Source: Bacteroidetes bacterium GWE2_42_24 (lineage in GTDB: Bacteria > Bacteroidota > Bacteroidia > Bacteroidales > TTA-H9). Taken from it: DNA of 64,000 nucleotides. Numbering within the stretch: the first letter of the stretch is position 1; each line of letters begins with the position of its first letter. The stretch is taken from the NCBI GenBank assembly GCA_001768515.1, contig MEOA01000005.1, positions 38,800 through 102,799 on the forward strand, read 5' to 3'. Made by a program: the position numbers and the translations under genes. The notes under the pieces are model-generated. The model worked only from the letters and a program-made list of their open reading frames with translations. It had not been told where the DNA came from and searched no databases. Positions 54,818 to 63,719 of the stretch are shown one piece after another.

Positions 54818-56389
54818 ATGTTACAAATAAAGGATCCTGACATTCGTAAATCATTTGTGCTCTTGGCAACGGTTTCAGCATTGGCAAGGGCATTTCTGGC
54901 TGCCACACTCGAATTCGGAAACGACGAAGTCTATTACTGGACTTTTGCGGTATACCCCGACCTAAGCCATTTTGACCATCCTCCCATGGTTGGATGGATT
55001 ATTCAACTTTTCTCGCTCAACCTTATCATGGAATCCGAACTGTTTATCAGATTAGGTTCGGTCATCTTCGGCATCATCAACCTTGGGCTGATCTTTCTGA
55101 TCGGACGTGAAGTTCGTGACGAACGTACCGGTCTGTTTGCAGCCTTGCTCTATACTGCATCTATCTACGCGACTGTAATTACAGGCGTCTTTATACTGCC
55201 CGATACTCCTCAGAATCTCTTCTGGCTGTTGGGACTATGGCTCTTTTTCAGGGCTTTTAACGAAACATATTCTGACAAACTCCGACGCAACGCCCTCTTT
55301 TTGGCTTTGGTGATGGGAGGATTTAGCATTTTATCGAAGTACACAGGCGTATTTCTCATTTTTGGCGGTGTGGTTTACATTCTAAGCTATCAGCAGATAT
55401 GGCTCCGCCGCAAAGAGCTATATCTGGGACTCCTGGCCGCGGCAATGATCATTACTCCAATTCTCTTCTGGAACATTGAAAACGATTTTATAAGCTTTAC
55501 CTATCAGGGTGCCCGGGTTGACGTTTCTCATGGAGGACTGCGTCCTGATTACTTCGCCACGGAAGTTCTGGGCCAGATACTCTACAATAATCCGGTAAAT
55601 GTTGTCCTGATTGTAATGGCTTTCTTTGCGTTAAGGCGAAATAAATATATCGACTCCAATCAATGTTGGCTTTTACTTTTCACCAGTTTGCCCATGATTG
55701 GGGTATTCCTCACATTTGCACTCTTCCGGCAAACATTACCCCATTGGACGGGCCCTTCTTATCATAGCCTGATGATACTGGCTGCTGCATGGCTGGCCTC
55801 CAAATACCCCGAAAGTCGTTTTCCTGCTCCGCTAAAGTGGGCCGTGGGGATTTGCTCTTTCGTTGTTGTTCTTGGTTTCGTTCAGATAAAAACCGGTTTA
55901 ATTCCCTTTCCCAAAGAAACTGAATCACGAAAGCTTGGGAAATCAGACCCTACCCTGGATATGTATGGATGGAGACAGCTTGGAGATGAATTCAAACAAT
56001 TGGCTGCTACAGATACAGTCACTAGGTTAATGAAACCTAATTCACCAATCTTCAGTTACCGTTGGTTTCCGGCAGCCAATCTGGATTATTATGTAGCATG
56101 GCCTTCTCAACGATTCGTATATGCCTTCGGGTCACTTGAAAAAATCCACAAATATCTCTGGATCGACTATGCCCTGGGTATTCCGGCCGACAGTTCCGAT
56201 GCGTATTTCATTACATCTAGCCGCGATTTTTACGACCCATACCAACTCTATGGCAAAGCGTTTGAAAGAATTTTACCGCCCGACAGCATCGCAATCCGCC
56301 GCGGGGACGATACTGTAATGTTCCATTATGTGTATCGGATGAAAGGTTTGCGCGTCAAAGAACTGCCTTTTCCTAACATGACAAGGTGA
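54818..56389 (+). CDS. Glycosyltransferase family 39-type membrane protein
   Basis: The 523-residue protein belongs to the PMT/ArnT-like GT-C family that moves sugars from lipid carriers to acceptors at the periplasmic face. It has about ten to twelve membrane helices. Residues 30-62 contain the first-loop acidic motif NDEVYYWTFAVYPDLSHFDHPPMVGW, with the catalytic Asp-Glu pair. A periplasmic C-terminal part with SYRWFPAANLDYYVAWP follows. Acceptor and donor are unknown; glycosylated secreted proteins or lipid A modification are possible. The flavodoxin-like gene follows after about 60 bases. Confidence 0.9.
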   Translation: MLQIKDPDIRKSFVLLATVSALARAFLAATLEFGNDEVYYWTFAVYPDLSHFDHPPMVGWIIQLFSLNLIMESELFIRLGSVIFGIINLGLIFLIGREVRDERTGLFAALLYTASIYATVITGVFILPDTPQNLFWLLGLWLFFRAFNETYSDKLRRNALFLALVMGGFSILSKYTGVFLIFGGVVYILSYQQIWLRRKELYLGLLAAAMIITPILFWNIENDFISFTYQGARVDVSHGGLRPDYFATEVLGQILYNNPVNVVLIVMAFFALRRNKYIDSNQCWLLLFTSLPMIGVFLTFALFRQTLPHWTGPSYHSLMILAAAWLASKYPESRFPAPLKWAVGICSFVVVLGFVQIKTGLIPFPKETESRKLGKSDPTLDMYGWRQLGDEFKQLAATDTVTRLMKPNSPIFSYRWFPAANLDYYVAWPSQRFVYAFGSLEKIHKYLWIDYALGIPADSSDAYFITSSRDFYDPYQLYGKAFERILPPDSIAIRRGDDTVMFHYVYRMKGLRVKELPFPNMTR

Positions 56390-56448
56390 ACATTTTACAA
56401 CAATTTTCAAATAGCCAAATAATCAATTACACAATAATACCCGTTGAA

Positions 56449-56931
56449 ATGAAAACTGCCATTGTATATGTATCAAATCATGGAGCCACCGAGCGTGTGG
56501 CCAACCAACTGGCCAACCTCCTGGCAGTAAAACCGGCCGATGTGATTAATCTGAGAAAGAATAAAAGCTTTAATCCCGAAGGATACGAACGGGTACTCAT
56601 TGGTGGCAGCATTCACGTCGGACAAATACAGAAGCCAATGAAACAGTTCTGTAACAAATACACAGATCAGTTATTAACCACCAGACTTGGACTCTTTGTT
56701 TGCTGCATGTATACAGATGATCAGGCTCTGCAGCAGTTTGAACTTAATTTTCCTGAGCTCCTGCGCAAACACTCCACAAGTAACAAGATTATAGGTGGTG
56801 CCTTTGACTTCGAAAAAATGAACTGGTTCGAAAAGATTATTGTAAGAAAAGTCGCCGGCGTAAACCAAACCACATCTAACCTCGATGAATCCAAAATTCT
56901 TGAGATGGCAGAAGAAATGAACAGGAATTAA
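56449..56931 (+). CDS. Flavodoxin-domain protein, HemG-like
   Basis: The 160-residue protein has the flavodoxin FMN-binding start (MKTAIVYVSNHGATERVANQL), with a phosphate loop close to the T-x-G pattern, then RVLIGGSIHVGQIQKP and FDFEKMNWFEKIIVRKVAG. These resemble menaquinone-dependent protoporphyrinogen oxidase HemG of the long-loop flavodoxin type, but that function is not shown. I chose the ATG at 56449; an upstream frame to a GTG at 56386 begins in the preceding gene's last codons and adds a non-flavodoxin stretch. Confidence 0.78.
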   Translation: MKTAIVYVSNHGATERVANQLANLLAVKPADVINLRKNKSFNPEGYERVLIGGSIHVGQIQKPMKQFCNKYTDQLLTTRLGLFVCCMYTDDQALQQFELNFPELLRKHSTSNKIIGGAFDFEKMNWFEKIIVRKVAGVNQTTSNLDESKILEMAEEMNRN

Positions 56932-57028
56932 ACTGTCGGTATCCTCCCTCCTATCCTTTAAAGGCCATCCCTTTCAATTGCCAGCCACATTCCGGATAAT
57001 GATTCTTACCCGTCAGGACAATTCCCAA

Positions 57029-57505
57029 TCAGAAAAAGCTTCTGATAAACAGCACAATCATAACCCCGCCAAAAATCAGTTTCATCAAGGTACCGGCCAG
57101 AAATCCAAGAAATGAACCAATGGCCGAACGTAGGGCTGTTCTGGAACCACTGCCATAAGTAATTTCACCAATGTAAGCACCCAAAAAAGGACCAATGATG
57201 ACACCCAAAGGCCCCATGGACATAATCCCAATGACCAACCCAATGGCACTGCCCGCTGCACCCCGCTTGGTTCCACCAAACTTCTGCGTACCATAAACCG
57301 GCACCCAATAATCGAGTACTGTAATGAAAATGGTTACGATACCCCAAAACACAAGAAAGTCACTCGTAAATGGATGTCGTTCGGTGAAATGCAGTACCAC
57401 CAGGGCCAAAAAGGAAAACGGGGGGCCGGGAAGAACGGGAAGTATCGACCCGGCAAGTCCTGCGATCAAAAATACGATACCCGTAACGATCAGTAATATA
57501 TCCAT
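57029..57505 (-). CDS. DUF456 family membrane protein
   Basis: The 158-residue protein has three to four membrane helices and the DUF456 pattern ILPVLPGPPFSFLALVVLHF, GTQKFGGTKRGAAGSAIGLVIGIMSMGPLGVIIGPFLGAYIGE and a C-terminal LAGTLMKLIFGGVMIVLFI. The family has a glycine-rich repeat with no known function. It is a lone minus-strand gene with its own -7 element at 57530-57537. The spaces around it (56932-57028 and 57506-57684) contain only that element and the plus-strand one at 57660. Confidence 0.9.
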   Translation of the reverse strand: MDILLIVTGIVFLIAGLAGSILPVLPGPPFSFLALVVLHFTERHPFTSDFLVFWGIVTIFITVLDYWVPVYGTQKFGGTKRGAAGSAIGLVIGIMSMGPLGVIIGPFLGAYIGEITYGSGSRTALRSAIGSFLGFLAGTLMKLIFGGVMIVLFIRSFF

Positions 57506-57529
57506 AAACTAACGATTTGAATGAGATTA

Positions 57530-57537
57530 CAAAGATA
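57530..57537 (-). promoter_or_regulatory. Bacteroidota -7 promoter element (TATCTTTG)
   Basis: TATCTTTG on the minus strand matches TAnnTTTG and ends 24 bases before the ATG of the DUF456 gene. Confidence 0.55.
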
Positions 57538-57659
57538 GGGGTTTAAGGGTGGGGTAAAACGTCAAAGGATTAAACCGGGGATGGAACCAAAACCAGACTG
57601 CCCACCAGATAATAGTAATCGTCAACCAGTCTGCCACAGACCCGTCTTCCAAAAAACAG

Positions 57660-57667
57660 TACTTTTG
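57660..57667 (+). promoter_or_regulatory. Bacteroidota -7 promoter element (TACTTTTG)
   Basis: TACTTTTG fits TAnnTTTG and lies 17 bases before the ATG of the LolC/E-type permease gene, implying a very short leader. Confidence 0.5.
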
Positions 57668-57684
57668 CTCTGGAATTCCAGCAC

Positions 57685-58914
57685 ATGAAACGATTTGCAT
57701 TTTTTATGGCTCACCGATTGGCATCAGGTACCTCCAAAGGGGTTTCCTCAGTCATCATCAGGCTTGCCATTATCAGTGTAGCGTTAGGCATCTCGGTTAT
57801 GATGATTTCAATATCAATCCTTGGTGGTTTCAGACACGAGATTCAGGAAAAAATTACAGCCTATACCGGACACATACGCATCAGCGGCTATACGAGCAAT
57901 GCCTCGTTTGAGGCAACACCCATATCAGTAAATCAAAAATTTTATCCCTGGAACGACCAATTACCACCTATCCGGCACATCCAGCAATTTGCCACGAAGG
58001 CTGGCATTATCAAGACTAACGATCAAATCATGGGGGTAGTGTTCAAAGGAGTTACGACAGACTTTGATTCATCATTTTTTCACAAGAAACTTATATCAGG
58101 ACATTGCCCGCGCACATACGATTCAGCTACTTCCAACGAAGTTATGATAAGTGAAGCCATCGCAAGGAATCTGGGCTTCAAAACAGGTGATCCGATGCGA
58201 ATCTGGTTTATAACCGGCAATGAACTCATTCCCCGTGGCCGTAAATTAACTATTTGCGGCATCTACGACACAGGGTTGGAGGAATTTGACCAGTTATACT
58301 TGCTGGGAGACCTCAGACATCTCAAACGACTCAACAACTGGGATGAAGATCAGACAGGCGGCTTTGAAATCTTTCTGAACGACTTTTCCCAAATCGACGA
58401 CTATGGAAATCGTTTATATGAAGTGACCAATTACGATCTGGATGTAAAAACCATAAAACAACTCTATCCACAGATCTTCGACTGGCTTGACCTTCAGAAT
58501 ATCAACGTCGTGGTGATTCTTGGTCTCATGGTTTTCGTAGCAGCTATTGCACTCGTCAGCGTTCTGCTGGTATTAATTCTTGAGCAAACCAATTTCATCG
58601 GCATACTGAAAGCCATGGGCGCCAGTTCCCGGAAGATCAGACAAATTTTCCTGATTCAGGCAGCCCGTATCGCTCTCACAGGCATGATCTGGGGAAATAC
58701 CATTGCCGCCGTCCTAATCGGTGTTCAGATGAATTGGAAAATCATCAGGCTTCCACAGGAGGCTTATTATGTAAGTTATGTTCCTGTACTTGTCAACTGG
58801 CCCCAAATGATTCTTCTGAACATCGGGGCACTCATCATCTGTGTCATTATTCTTACACTGCCAGCCCTGCTCATCGAACGAATCAGTCCCGTAAAAGCAA
58901 TTAGGTTTAGTTAA
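57685..58914 (+). CDS. LolC/LolE-type ABC transporter permease
   Basis: The 409-residue protein has the FtsX-type layout: one N-terminal helix (residues about 25-48, IIRLAIISVALGISVMMISISILGGF), a periplasmic domain (about 50-280), and three C-terminal helices with VVVILGLMVFVAAIALVSVLLVLILEQTNFIGILKAMGASSRKIRQIF and a final IERISPVKAIRFS. The FRHEIQEKI and LKAMGASSxxIRxIF segments are those of lipoprotein-releasing LolC/E permeases. A LolD-type ATPase is not adjacent. It is followed after 16 bases by the YwqK-like lipoprotein gene. Confidence 0.9.
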   Translation: MKRFAFFMAHRLASGTSKGVSSVIIRLAIISVALGISVMMISISILGGFRHEIQEKITAYTGHIRISGYTSNASFEATPISVNQKFYPWNDQLPPIRHIQQFATKAGIIKTNDQIMGVVFKGVTTDFDSSFFHKKLISGHCPRTYDSATSNEVMISEAIARNLGFKTGDPMRIWFITGNELIPRGRKLTICGIYDTGLEEFDQLYLLGDLRHLKRLNNWDEDQTGGFEIFLNDFSQIDDYGNRLYEVTNYDLDVKTIKQLYPQIFDWLDLQNINVVVILGLMVFVAAIALVSVLLVLILEQTNFIGILKAMGASSRKIRQIFLIQAARIALTGMIWGNTIAAVLIGVQMNWKIIRLPQEAYYVSYVPVLVNWPQMILLNIGALIICVIILTLPALLIERISPVKAIRFS

Positions 58915-58930
58915 CCTTTACGAAAAAGAG

Positions 58931-59623
58931 ATGAAAAAAAACCCGAAAAAATACTTGTTTTTTATAGTTATCGTACTGATTTTAACCACTTCATGCACGA
59001 AGGTTAAAACAACATATTATTCGAATAATACAATCAGTTCGGTAGTAACAATGAAGCATAACAAAAAGAATGGCAGAGCCCGCTACTATTTTACAAATGG
59101 GGCCCTCCAACAGGAGACCTATTTTAAGGATGACAAAGCCCATGGATTACTCCGCAGATGGAAAACCAATGGAATACTCCAATCAGAGGAACATTATACC
59201 GACGGATTAAAAAACGGAATTGCTACAATATGGGATGAAAAAGGGCATAAGGTAAGCCAACTTACCTACTGCAACGACACCCTCGATGGTTTGGCCAAAG
59301 AGTGGTACGAAACAGGTAGTTTACGTCTCGAGGGTAACTACCGTCATGGTATGTTTGACGGGCGTTGGATTTGGATGAGCCAGGAAGGGAAAGTTGTTGG
59401 TGAAGGTAATTTCATCGGTGGAAAAGGGATTGTAAAGTCATTCTATCTAAATAGTAAACCTTCTGCCATTACCCATTACACAAACAATGAGAAAGACGGT
59501 CAGGAAATCGCCTGGGATGAATCGAGAAAAATAAAGCTTGAACGCCTGTGGCAAATGGGGAAAATAATTGTACCCGATAGTACAGGCAAACAGGGTCTAC
59601 AGCCCCACAGTAATGCAAAGTAA
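58931..59623 (+). CDS. YwqK/MORN-variant repeat lipoprotein
   Basis: The 230-residue product has a signal peptide with lipobox (IVLILTTSC, Cys near residue 22). It then has about seven repeats of the MORN-variant type seen in YwqK-like proteins: GxARYYFTNGALQQETYFKDDKAHGLLRRWKTNG, then the IWDEKGHKV, WYETGSLRLEGNYRHGMFDG and similar units. Annotation as a toxin-antitoxin antitoxin, as used for YwqK, is not supported by neighbours here. It likely sits in the envelope and is co-transcribed with the LolC/E-type permease. Confidence 0.8.
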   Translation: MKKNPKKYLFFIVIVLILTTSCTKVKTTYYSNNTISSVVTMKHNKKNGRARYYFTNGALQQETYFKDDKAHGLLRRWKTNGILQSEEHYTDGLKNGIATIWDEKGHKVSQLTYCNDTLDGLAKEWYETGSLRLEGNYRHGMFDGRWIWMSQEGKVVGEGNFIGGKGIVKSFYLNSKPSAITHYTNNEKDGQEIAWDESRKIKLERLWQMGKIIVPDSTGKQGLQPHSNAK

Positions 59624-59696
59624 CCTGAAAGGCAAACTACTTAAAATCAAAGAAAAAAATTCGATTGCCGGGCGATTACTGAATTGAATAAAACCA

Positions 59697-59704
59697 TACC
59701 TTTG
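59697..59704 (+). promoter_or_regulatory. Bacteroidota -7 promoter element of gdhA (TACCTTTG)
   Basis: TACCTTTG matches TAnnTTTG exactly, 77 bases before the gdhA ATG. No clear -33 TTTG lies 19 bases upstream. Confidence 0.55.
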
Positions 59705-59781
59705 TGGTGTTAATTCGTTAACAGTATTTATAAAACACCTTTTAAGATATTAGACGTTTTTAACCTCACAAAATCATCAAA

Positions 59782-61116
59782 ATGAATCTTGAACGAATAG
59801 TTGCTGAGCTCGAAAAAAACAATCCTGCTCAGCCGGAGTTTCTCCAGGCTGCACGTGAAGTTCTCGAAACCATCGCTGACTTCGTAAATGAAAATCCACA
59901 GTACGATGCTCATAAAATAATTGAGCGTCTTGTTGAACCTGATCGTATCCTCCAGTTCCGCGTAACTTGGGTAGACGATAATGGCGATGTACAGGTAAAC
60001 CGTGGATACAGAGTACAATTCAACAATGCTATCGGTCCTTACAAAGGCGGCCTTCGCTTCCACCCGAGTGTAAACCTTTCAATCCTGAAATTCTTAGGTT
60101 TTGAACAGATTTTCAAAAACAGCCTCACCACTTTGCCCATGGGCGGTGCTAAAGGCGGTTCTGATTTCAACCCCAAAGGAAAATCAGACAACGAAATTAT
60201 GCGTTTCTGCCAGGCCTTTATGACCGAACTGTGGCAGAATATTGGTCCCGAAACTGATGTCCCCGCAGGTGATATCGGTGTTGGTGGCCGTGAAATCGGA
60301 TTCCTCTTCGGCATGTGGAAGAAACTGACCCGTGAGCACGTTGGTGTTCTCACCGGAAAAGGCCGCAACTGGGGTGGTTCACTCATCCGTCCTGAAGCTA
60401 CCGGTTTCGGTGGTGTCTATTTCACCCGCGAAATGCTTGCAACCAAAGGAACCAGCTTCCAGGGTAAAACCGTTGCTGTTTCTGGTTTTGGTAATGTTGC
60501 ATGGGGTGCCATTATTAAAGCCAATGAATTTGGCGCCAAGGTTGTTACCATTTCAGGTCCCGATGGATACATTTATGATCCGGATGGCGTTACAGGCGAA
60601 AAGGTTGATTATATGCTCGAACTTCGTTCATCGAACAACGACGTCGTGAAACCTTACGCTGAAAAATACGGTGTTGAATTCTTCGCCGGTCAAAAACCCT
60701 GGAACGTAAAATGCGACATCGCTATGCCTTGCGCCACCCAGAACGAAGTTAACGGTGATGATGCAAAAAAACTAGTAGCCAATGGCGTTATGTGCGTTGC
60801 TGAGTGCTCCAACATGGGATGCACCCCCGAAGCTATCAATTACTTCATCGAACACAAAGTCATGTACGGCCCGGGTAAAGCTGTCAACGCCGGTGGTGTT
60901 GCTGTTTCTGGTCTCGAAATGTCACAGAATAGCGAAAAACTCAGCTGGTCACGTGAAGAAGTTGATGAAAAACTTCTCAGCATCATGAAGAATATCCACG
61001 AAAACTGCGTGAAATATGGCAAACAACCCGATGGTTATATCAACTATATGAAGGGTGCCAATGTTGCCGGTTTCATTAAAGTAGCCGACGCCATGCTTGA
61101 TCAGGGCGTAATCTAA
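59782..61116 (+). CDS. gdhA: NADP-type glutamate dehydrogenase
   Basis: GdhA makes glutamate from ammonia and 2-oxoglutarate. The 444-residue hexameric-type enzyme has the catalytic segment GPYKGGLRFHPSVN near residue 90, LPMGGAKGGSDFNPKGKSDNEIMRFCQAFM near 120 with the active-site Lys, PAGDIGVGGREIGFLFGMWKKL near 165, and the Rossmann region FQGKTVAVSGFGNVAWGA near 230. The 444-residue length and ACAEC-like AECSNMGCTPEAI segment fit the small hexameric NADP-type group. It is monocistronic, between its -7 element and a strong terminator. Confidence 0.97.
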   Translation: MNLERIVAELEKNNPAQPEFLQAAREVLETIADFVNENPQYDAHKIIERLVEPDRILQFRVTWVDDNGDVQVNRGYRVQFNNAIGPYKGGLRFHPSVNLSILKFLGFEQIFKNSLTTLPMGGAKGGSDFNPKGKSDNEIMRFCQAFMTELWQNIGPETDVPAGDIGVGGREIGFLFGMWKKLTREHVGVLTGKGRNWGGSLIRPEATGFGGVYFTREMLATKGTSFQGKTVAVSGFGNVAWGAIIKANEFGAKVVTISGPDGYIYDPDGVTGEKVDYMLELRSSNNDVVKPYAEKYGVEFFAGQKPWNVKCDIAMPCATQNEVNGDDAKKLVANGVMCVAECSNMGCTPEAINYFIEHKVMYGPGKAVNAGGVAVSGLEMSQNSEKLSWSREEVDEKLLSIMKNIHENCVKYGKQPDGYINYMKGANVAGFIKVADAMLDQGVI

Positions 61117-61140
61117 TCAAACACACCAACCAGATTGTAT

Positions 61141-61168
61141 AAAACCACCCCGGTTTCGGGGTGGTTTT
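61141..61168 (+). terminator. Rho-independent terminator of gdhA
   Basis: A perfect 12-bp stem AAAACCACCCCG / CGGGGTGGTTTT with loop GTTT ends in seven T residues, 24 bases past the gdhA stop. Confidence 0.95.
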
Positions 61169-61273
61169 TTTAATCTCCGGTTTTCCTTTATCCATCTTTT
61201 ATTAAAATACCCTCCCTATTACTATTCCTCAATCTGACATCCTTTCTGTTTAACTTTTTCAAATTGTTCCTCC

Positions 61274-61762
61274 ATGTCAATCATCATCCGACAAGGTACC
61301 GCAGACGATCTGCCTGCCGTCCTTCAACTCATCAAAGAACTGGCTGCTTATGAAAATGCACCCAATGAAGTTACATTAACATTAGAAGATATGCACAAGG
61401 ACGGCTTTGGTGAAAAGCCCCTCTTTGAATTACTGGTGGCCGAATCGAATGGATCAATTCAGGGAATGGCTCTCTATTTTTACAGCTATTCTACCTGGAA
61501 GGGTAAATGTATCTATCTTGAAGATATCGTAGTGAAGGAAGACGCGCGCCGTAAAGGAATCGGATTAAAATTATTCGAAGCCCTTATCGAAAAGGCACAC
61601 GACTTCGGGGCACAACGGCTACAATGGCAGGTACTCGACTGGAACCAGCCAGCGATCAGCTTCTACAAAAAAATCAATTCTAACCTCGATCCCTCATGGA
61701 TCAACTGTAAACTGACATTCGATCAGTTGGTCTCTTATACAAGTTCTGAATCCCGGGATTAG
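61274..61762 (+). CDS. GNAT family N-acetyltransferase
   Basis: The 162-residue protein is a single GNAT domain. It has the N-terminal IIIRQGTADDLPAVLQLIKELAAYENAPNEV segment, the acetyl-CoA site VVKEDARRKGIGLKLFEALIEKA near residue 97, and the QWQVLDWNQPAISFYKKI strand-helix near 128. The layout resembles diamine (spermidine) N-acetyltransferases and thialysine acetyltransferases (GGHP..FY), but the substrate cannot be fixed. It stands alone between gdhA and adenosine kinase. Confidence 0.9.
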   Translation: MSIIIRQGTADDLPAVLQLIKELAAYENAPNEVTLTLEDMHKDGFGEKPLFELLVAESNGSIQGMALYFYSYSTWKGKCIYLEDIVVKEDARRKGIGLKLFEALIEKAHDFGAQRLQWQVLDWNQPAISFYKKINSNLDPSWINCKLTFDQLVSYTSSESRD

Positions 61763-61952
61763 TCTATCAAAATTAAAATTCAAGCCCCTGGCCGGATATC
61801 TGCCGCGCTGAATCTACCCCACAGCCTCTCCCGGATTCTCAAATCTAATAAACAGCTCATATTCAAATTATGAGTGAGTTACAAGAAATTCCTTAGTATT
61901 AGAATCTCTCCTTAAGCATAATCCGACTCATTCGGTATAACCATTAAATCAG

Positions 61953-62912
61953 CTACTGCCTTACCTGTTCCCAAAAAGTAGGATCAGGTCGCGCACCAAT
62001 CACACTAATTACGGCAGCGGCCAGCTTTGTTCCAAGCTCAGCAGCCTCTTTCAGTGATTGATTATTTCCGATACCATAGAGGAATCCCGAAGCAAAAAGA
62101 TCGCCTGCTCCTGTCGTATCAACGGGATTAATTCGCTGAGCCGGAACATGCACCTGCTTGTGCCCACTCTTAACCAAAGCACCACGACTACCAATCTTGA
62201 CAACTGCAATGTCAGCGACTTTGGCGATTTCATTAATAGCTTCCTCAGGTTCAAGACCAGTAAAAGCCTTTGCTTCTTCCTCGTTGGCAAAGATTACATG
62301 AAGCTTTTCAGCCACTATTTCTTTTAAAAAGTCGAGGTTATCGGTTACAACATTATAACTAGCCAAATCAACAGAAATCAGACATCCGGCCTGACGTGCC
62401 AATGAAATGGCCCGGCGCATCAAATCATGATTCTGTACCAGATAGCCTTCGATATGGAAATAAGTATAACCCGCAAATAGCTCAGGTGTGAGGTCTTCGG
62501 CTGAGAGTTCCACAGCAGACCCCAAATAGGTTCCAAACGTGCGTTCTGAATCGGGAGAGACCAATCCCGCGGCCAACCCCGAAGGCTGAGTACCCATAAA
62601 CAATAATGGCTTTATGCCGGCAGCTTCGATATCAGACCTGAAAAACTGACCAACTTCATCCAGTCCAATCTTCCCTATGAAGGCTGTATTGGCACCCAAT
62701 GAAGCCAATCCAAAGATGGTGTTGGAGGCCGATCCTCCGGCAACCTGACTGGTTGGCCTCTCCTTACAAGCCTCCCTGATCGCGGCTGCTTTATCGGCAT
62801 CCACCAGTTGCATACTCCCTTTGGGCAATCCAAGCCGACGCAGCAATTGATCATTCTCAATTTGTATCATCGTATCTACCAGGGCGTTGCCCATTCCGAG
62901 AACCGTTACCAT
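61953..62912 (-). CDS. Adenosine kinase (PfkB family)
   Basis: The 319-residue protein belongs to the PfkB ribokinase family and most resembles Bacteroidota adenosine kinases. The substrate-side motif QVAGGSASNTIFGLASLGANTAFIGKIG is near residue 55. The catalytic anion-hole motif NPVDTTGAGDLFASGFLYG near 262 carries the Asp base. GKIGLDEVGQFFRSDIEAAG and FANEEEAKAFTGLE are also typical. It phosphorylates adenosine to AMP in purine salvage. A -7 element lies at 62958-62965, back to back with the tRNA-Asn promoter. Confidence 0.9.
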   Translation of the reverse strand: MVTVLGMGNALVDTMIQIENDQLLRRLGLPKGSMQLVDADKAAAIREACKERPTSQVAGGSASNTIFGLASLGANTAFIGKIGLDEVGQFFRSDIEAAGIKPLLFMGTQPSGLAAGLVSPDSERTFGTYLGSAVELSAEDLTPELFAGYTYFHIEGYLVQNHDLMRRAISLARQAGCLISVDLASYNVVTDNLDFLKEIVAEKLHVIFANEEEAKAFTGLEPEEAINEIAKVADIAVVKIGSRGALVKSGHKQVHVPAQRINPVDTTGAGDLFASGFLYGIGNNQSLKEAAELGTKLAAAVISVIGARPDPTFWEQVRQ

Positions 62913-62957
62913 AAAATGACTATTTATTTAATTAACTTAAAGTGGAAAAATTTTAGG

Positions 62958-62965
62958 CAAAGGTA
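62958..62965 (-). promoter_or_regulatory. Bacteroidota -7 promoter element of the adenosine kinase gene (TACCTTTG)
   Basis: TACCTTTG on the minus strand matches TAnnTTTG exactly, 45 bases before the ATG of the adenosine kinase gene. It directly adjoins the -33 part of the tRNA promoter on the other strand. Confidence 0.6.
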
Positions 62966-62996
62966 TTGAATAATTCAAAAAAGACTCCGATATTTG
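62966..62996 (+). promoter_or_regulatory. Possible promoter of tRNA-Asn
   Basis: A TTG at 62966-62968 and GATATTTG at 62989-62996 are spaced by 20 bases, close to the TTTG-N19-TAnnTTTG consensus (one mismatch in the -7 part). The tRNA begins 40 bases downstream. Confidence 0.45.
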
Positions 62997-63036
62997 CACC
63001 CTCAAAACGGCTAACAAGTTGCAATGAGACAAACCT

Positions 63037-63110
63037 TCCTCCTTAGCTCAGTTGGTTAGAGCATCTGACTGTTAATCAGAGGGTCCCAGGTTCAAGTCCT
63101 GGAGGGGGAG
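63037..63110 (+). tRNA. tRNA-Asn (anticodon GUU)
   Basis: A 74-base tRNA folds fully. The acceptor stem is TCCTCCT (63037-63043) with AGGGGGA (63103-63109) and discriminator G at 63110. The D stem is GCTC/GAGC, the anticodon stem TCTGA/TCAGA with loop CTGTTAA and anticodon GTT at 63071-63073, and the T stem CCAGG/CCTGG with TTCAAGT. The CCA end is not encoded. It matches the AsnRS gene at 41648-43036. Confidence 0.98.
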
Positions 63111-63120
63111 CCCAAAAATC

Positions 63121-63147
63121 AGCCCGTTACATATAATGTGACGGGCT
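63121..63147 (+). terminator. Hairpin downstream of tRNA-Asn
   Basis: The inverted repeat AGCCCGTtACAT / ATGTgACGGGCT begins 11 bases after the tRNA. It is followed by the T-rich GTTGTCGTTTT, so it may act as the tRNA terminator. Confidence 0.55.
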
Positions 63148-63185
63148 GTTGTCGTTTTAGAAAAACTACAACAGCGACTAAAAGT

Positions 63186-63217
63186 GGATCACAACCAAAA
63201 CGGATCACAACCAAAAC
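63186..63217. repeat. Two tandem copies of a 16-bp sequence
   Basis: GGATCACAACCAAAAC occurs at 63186-63201 and again, unchanged, at 63202-63217. It is a simple tandem duplication shortly after the tRNA. Confidence 0.9.
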
Positions 63218-63297
63218 CTGAGGGGCGATTAGTATTAAGCATAGAGTTTAGTAAGTCGGAAGAGAAAGAAATTTATTTCGGTTAAGCATCAGTTTGA

Positions 63298-63432
63298 TCA
63301 TTGCAGGTTGCACAATCCATTGACTGGTCTCTGAATGATACTCATAATCTATACCAGGCCTCCGACAGCGTTCTGATCAGCAGAAGGTTCGTTCGAGCAT
63401 CCGGTGTGGTGGTAAGACCTCAGACTTTTTGA
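63298..63432 (+). pseudogene. Possible remnant of a type IX secreted protein C-terminal region
   Basis: A 44-codon open stretch without an ATG start, closed by a TGA at 63430, reads like protein. It includes NLYQASDSVLISRRFV and RASGVVVRPQTF. The pattern YQASxSVxLxxxFxVxxSGxVVxxxxF resembles the YxAxxSITLxPGFxVxAGxxFxAxI repeat that ends many Bacteroidota secreted proteins. No upstream coding part or promoter is seen, so if real it is a broken fragment. The match is to a remembered pattern and could be chance. Confidence 0.25.
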
Positions 63433-63719
63433 CTGAATTTTTTCTTCGTACAACCCCCGGTATCCATCCAAACCAGAATCAGCATCATCACAGAAGGTCA
63501 GGGACTATCCTGACATATCAGATTTTCTGAAGTAGAAAAATCAGTAAATGAATGCATTTTCAGGGAAGGTGTTAAAACCGCGCCATCGGTTGAATCATCA
63601 CATATTTCAGTTTGCATAACGAAGATCGGATGCAAGGTTTAAATTGTGCCACAATTAATTTGCAAAACAATTAATAAAACGGTTGAGAATCTGCGGAAAA
63701 ACATACCATTTTTTTAGAT

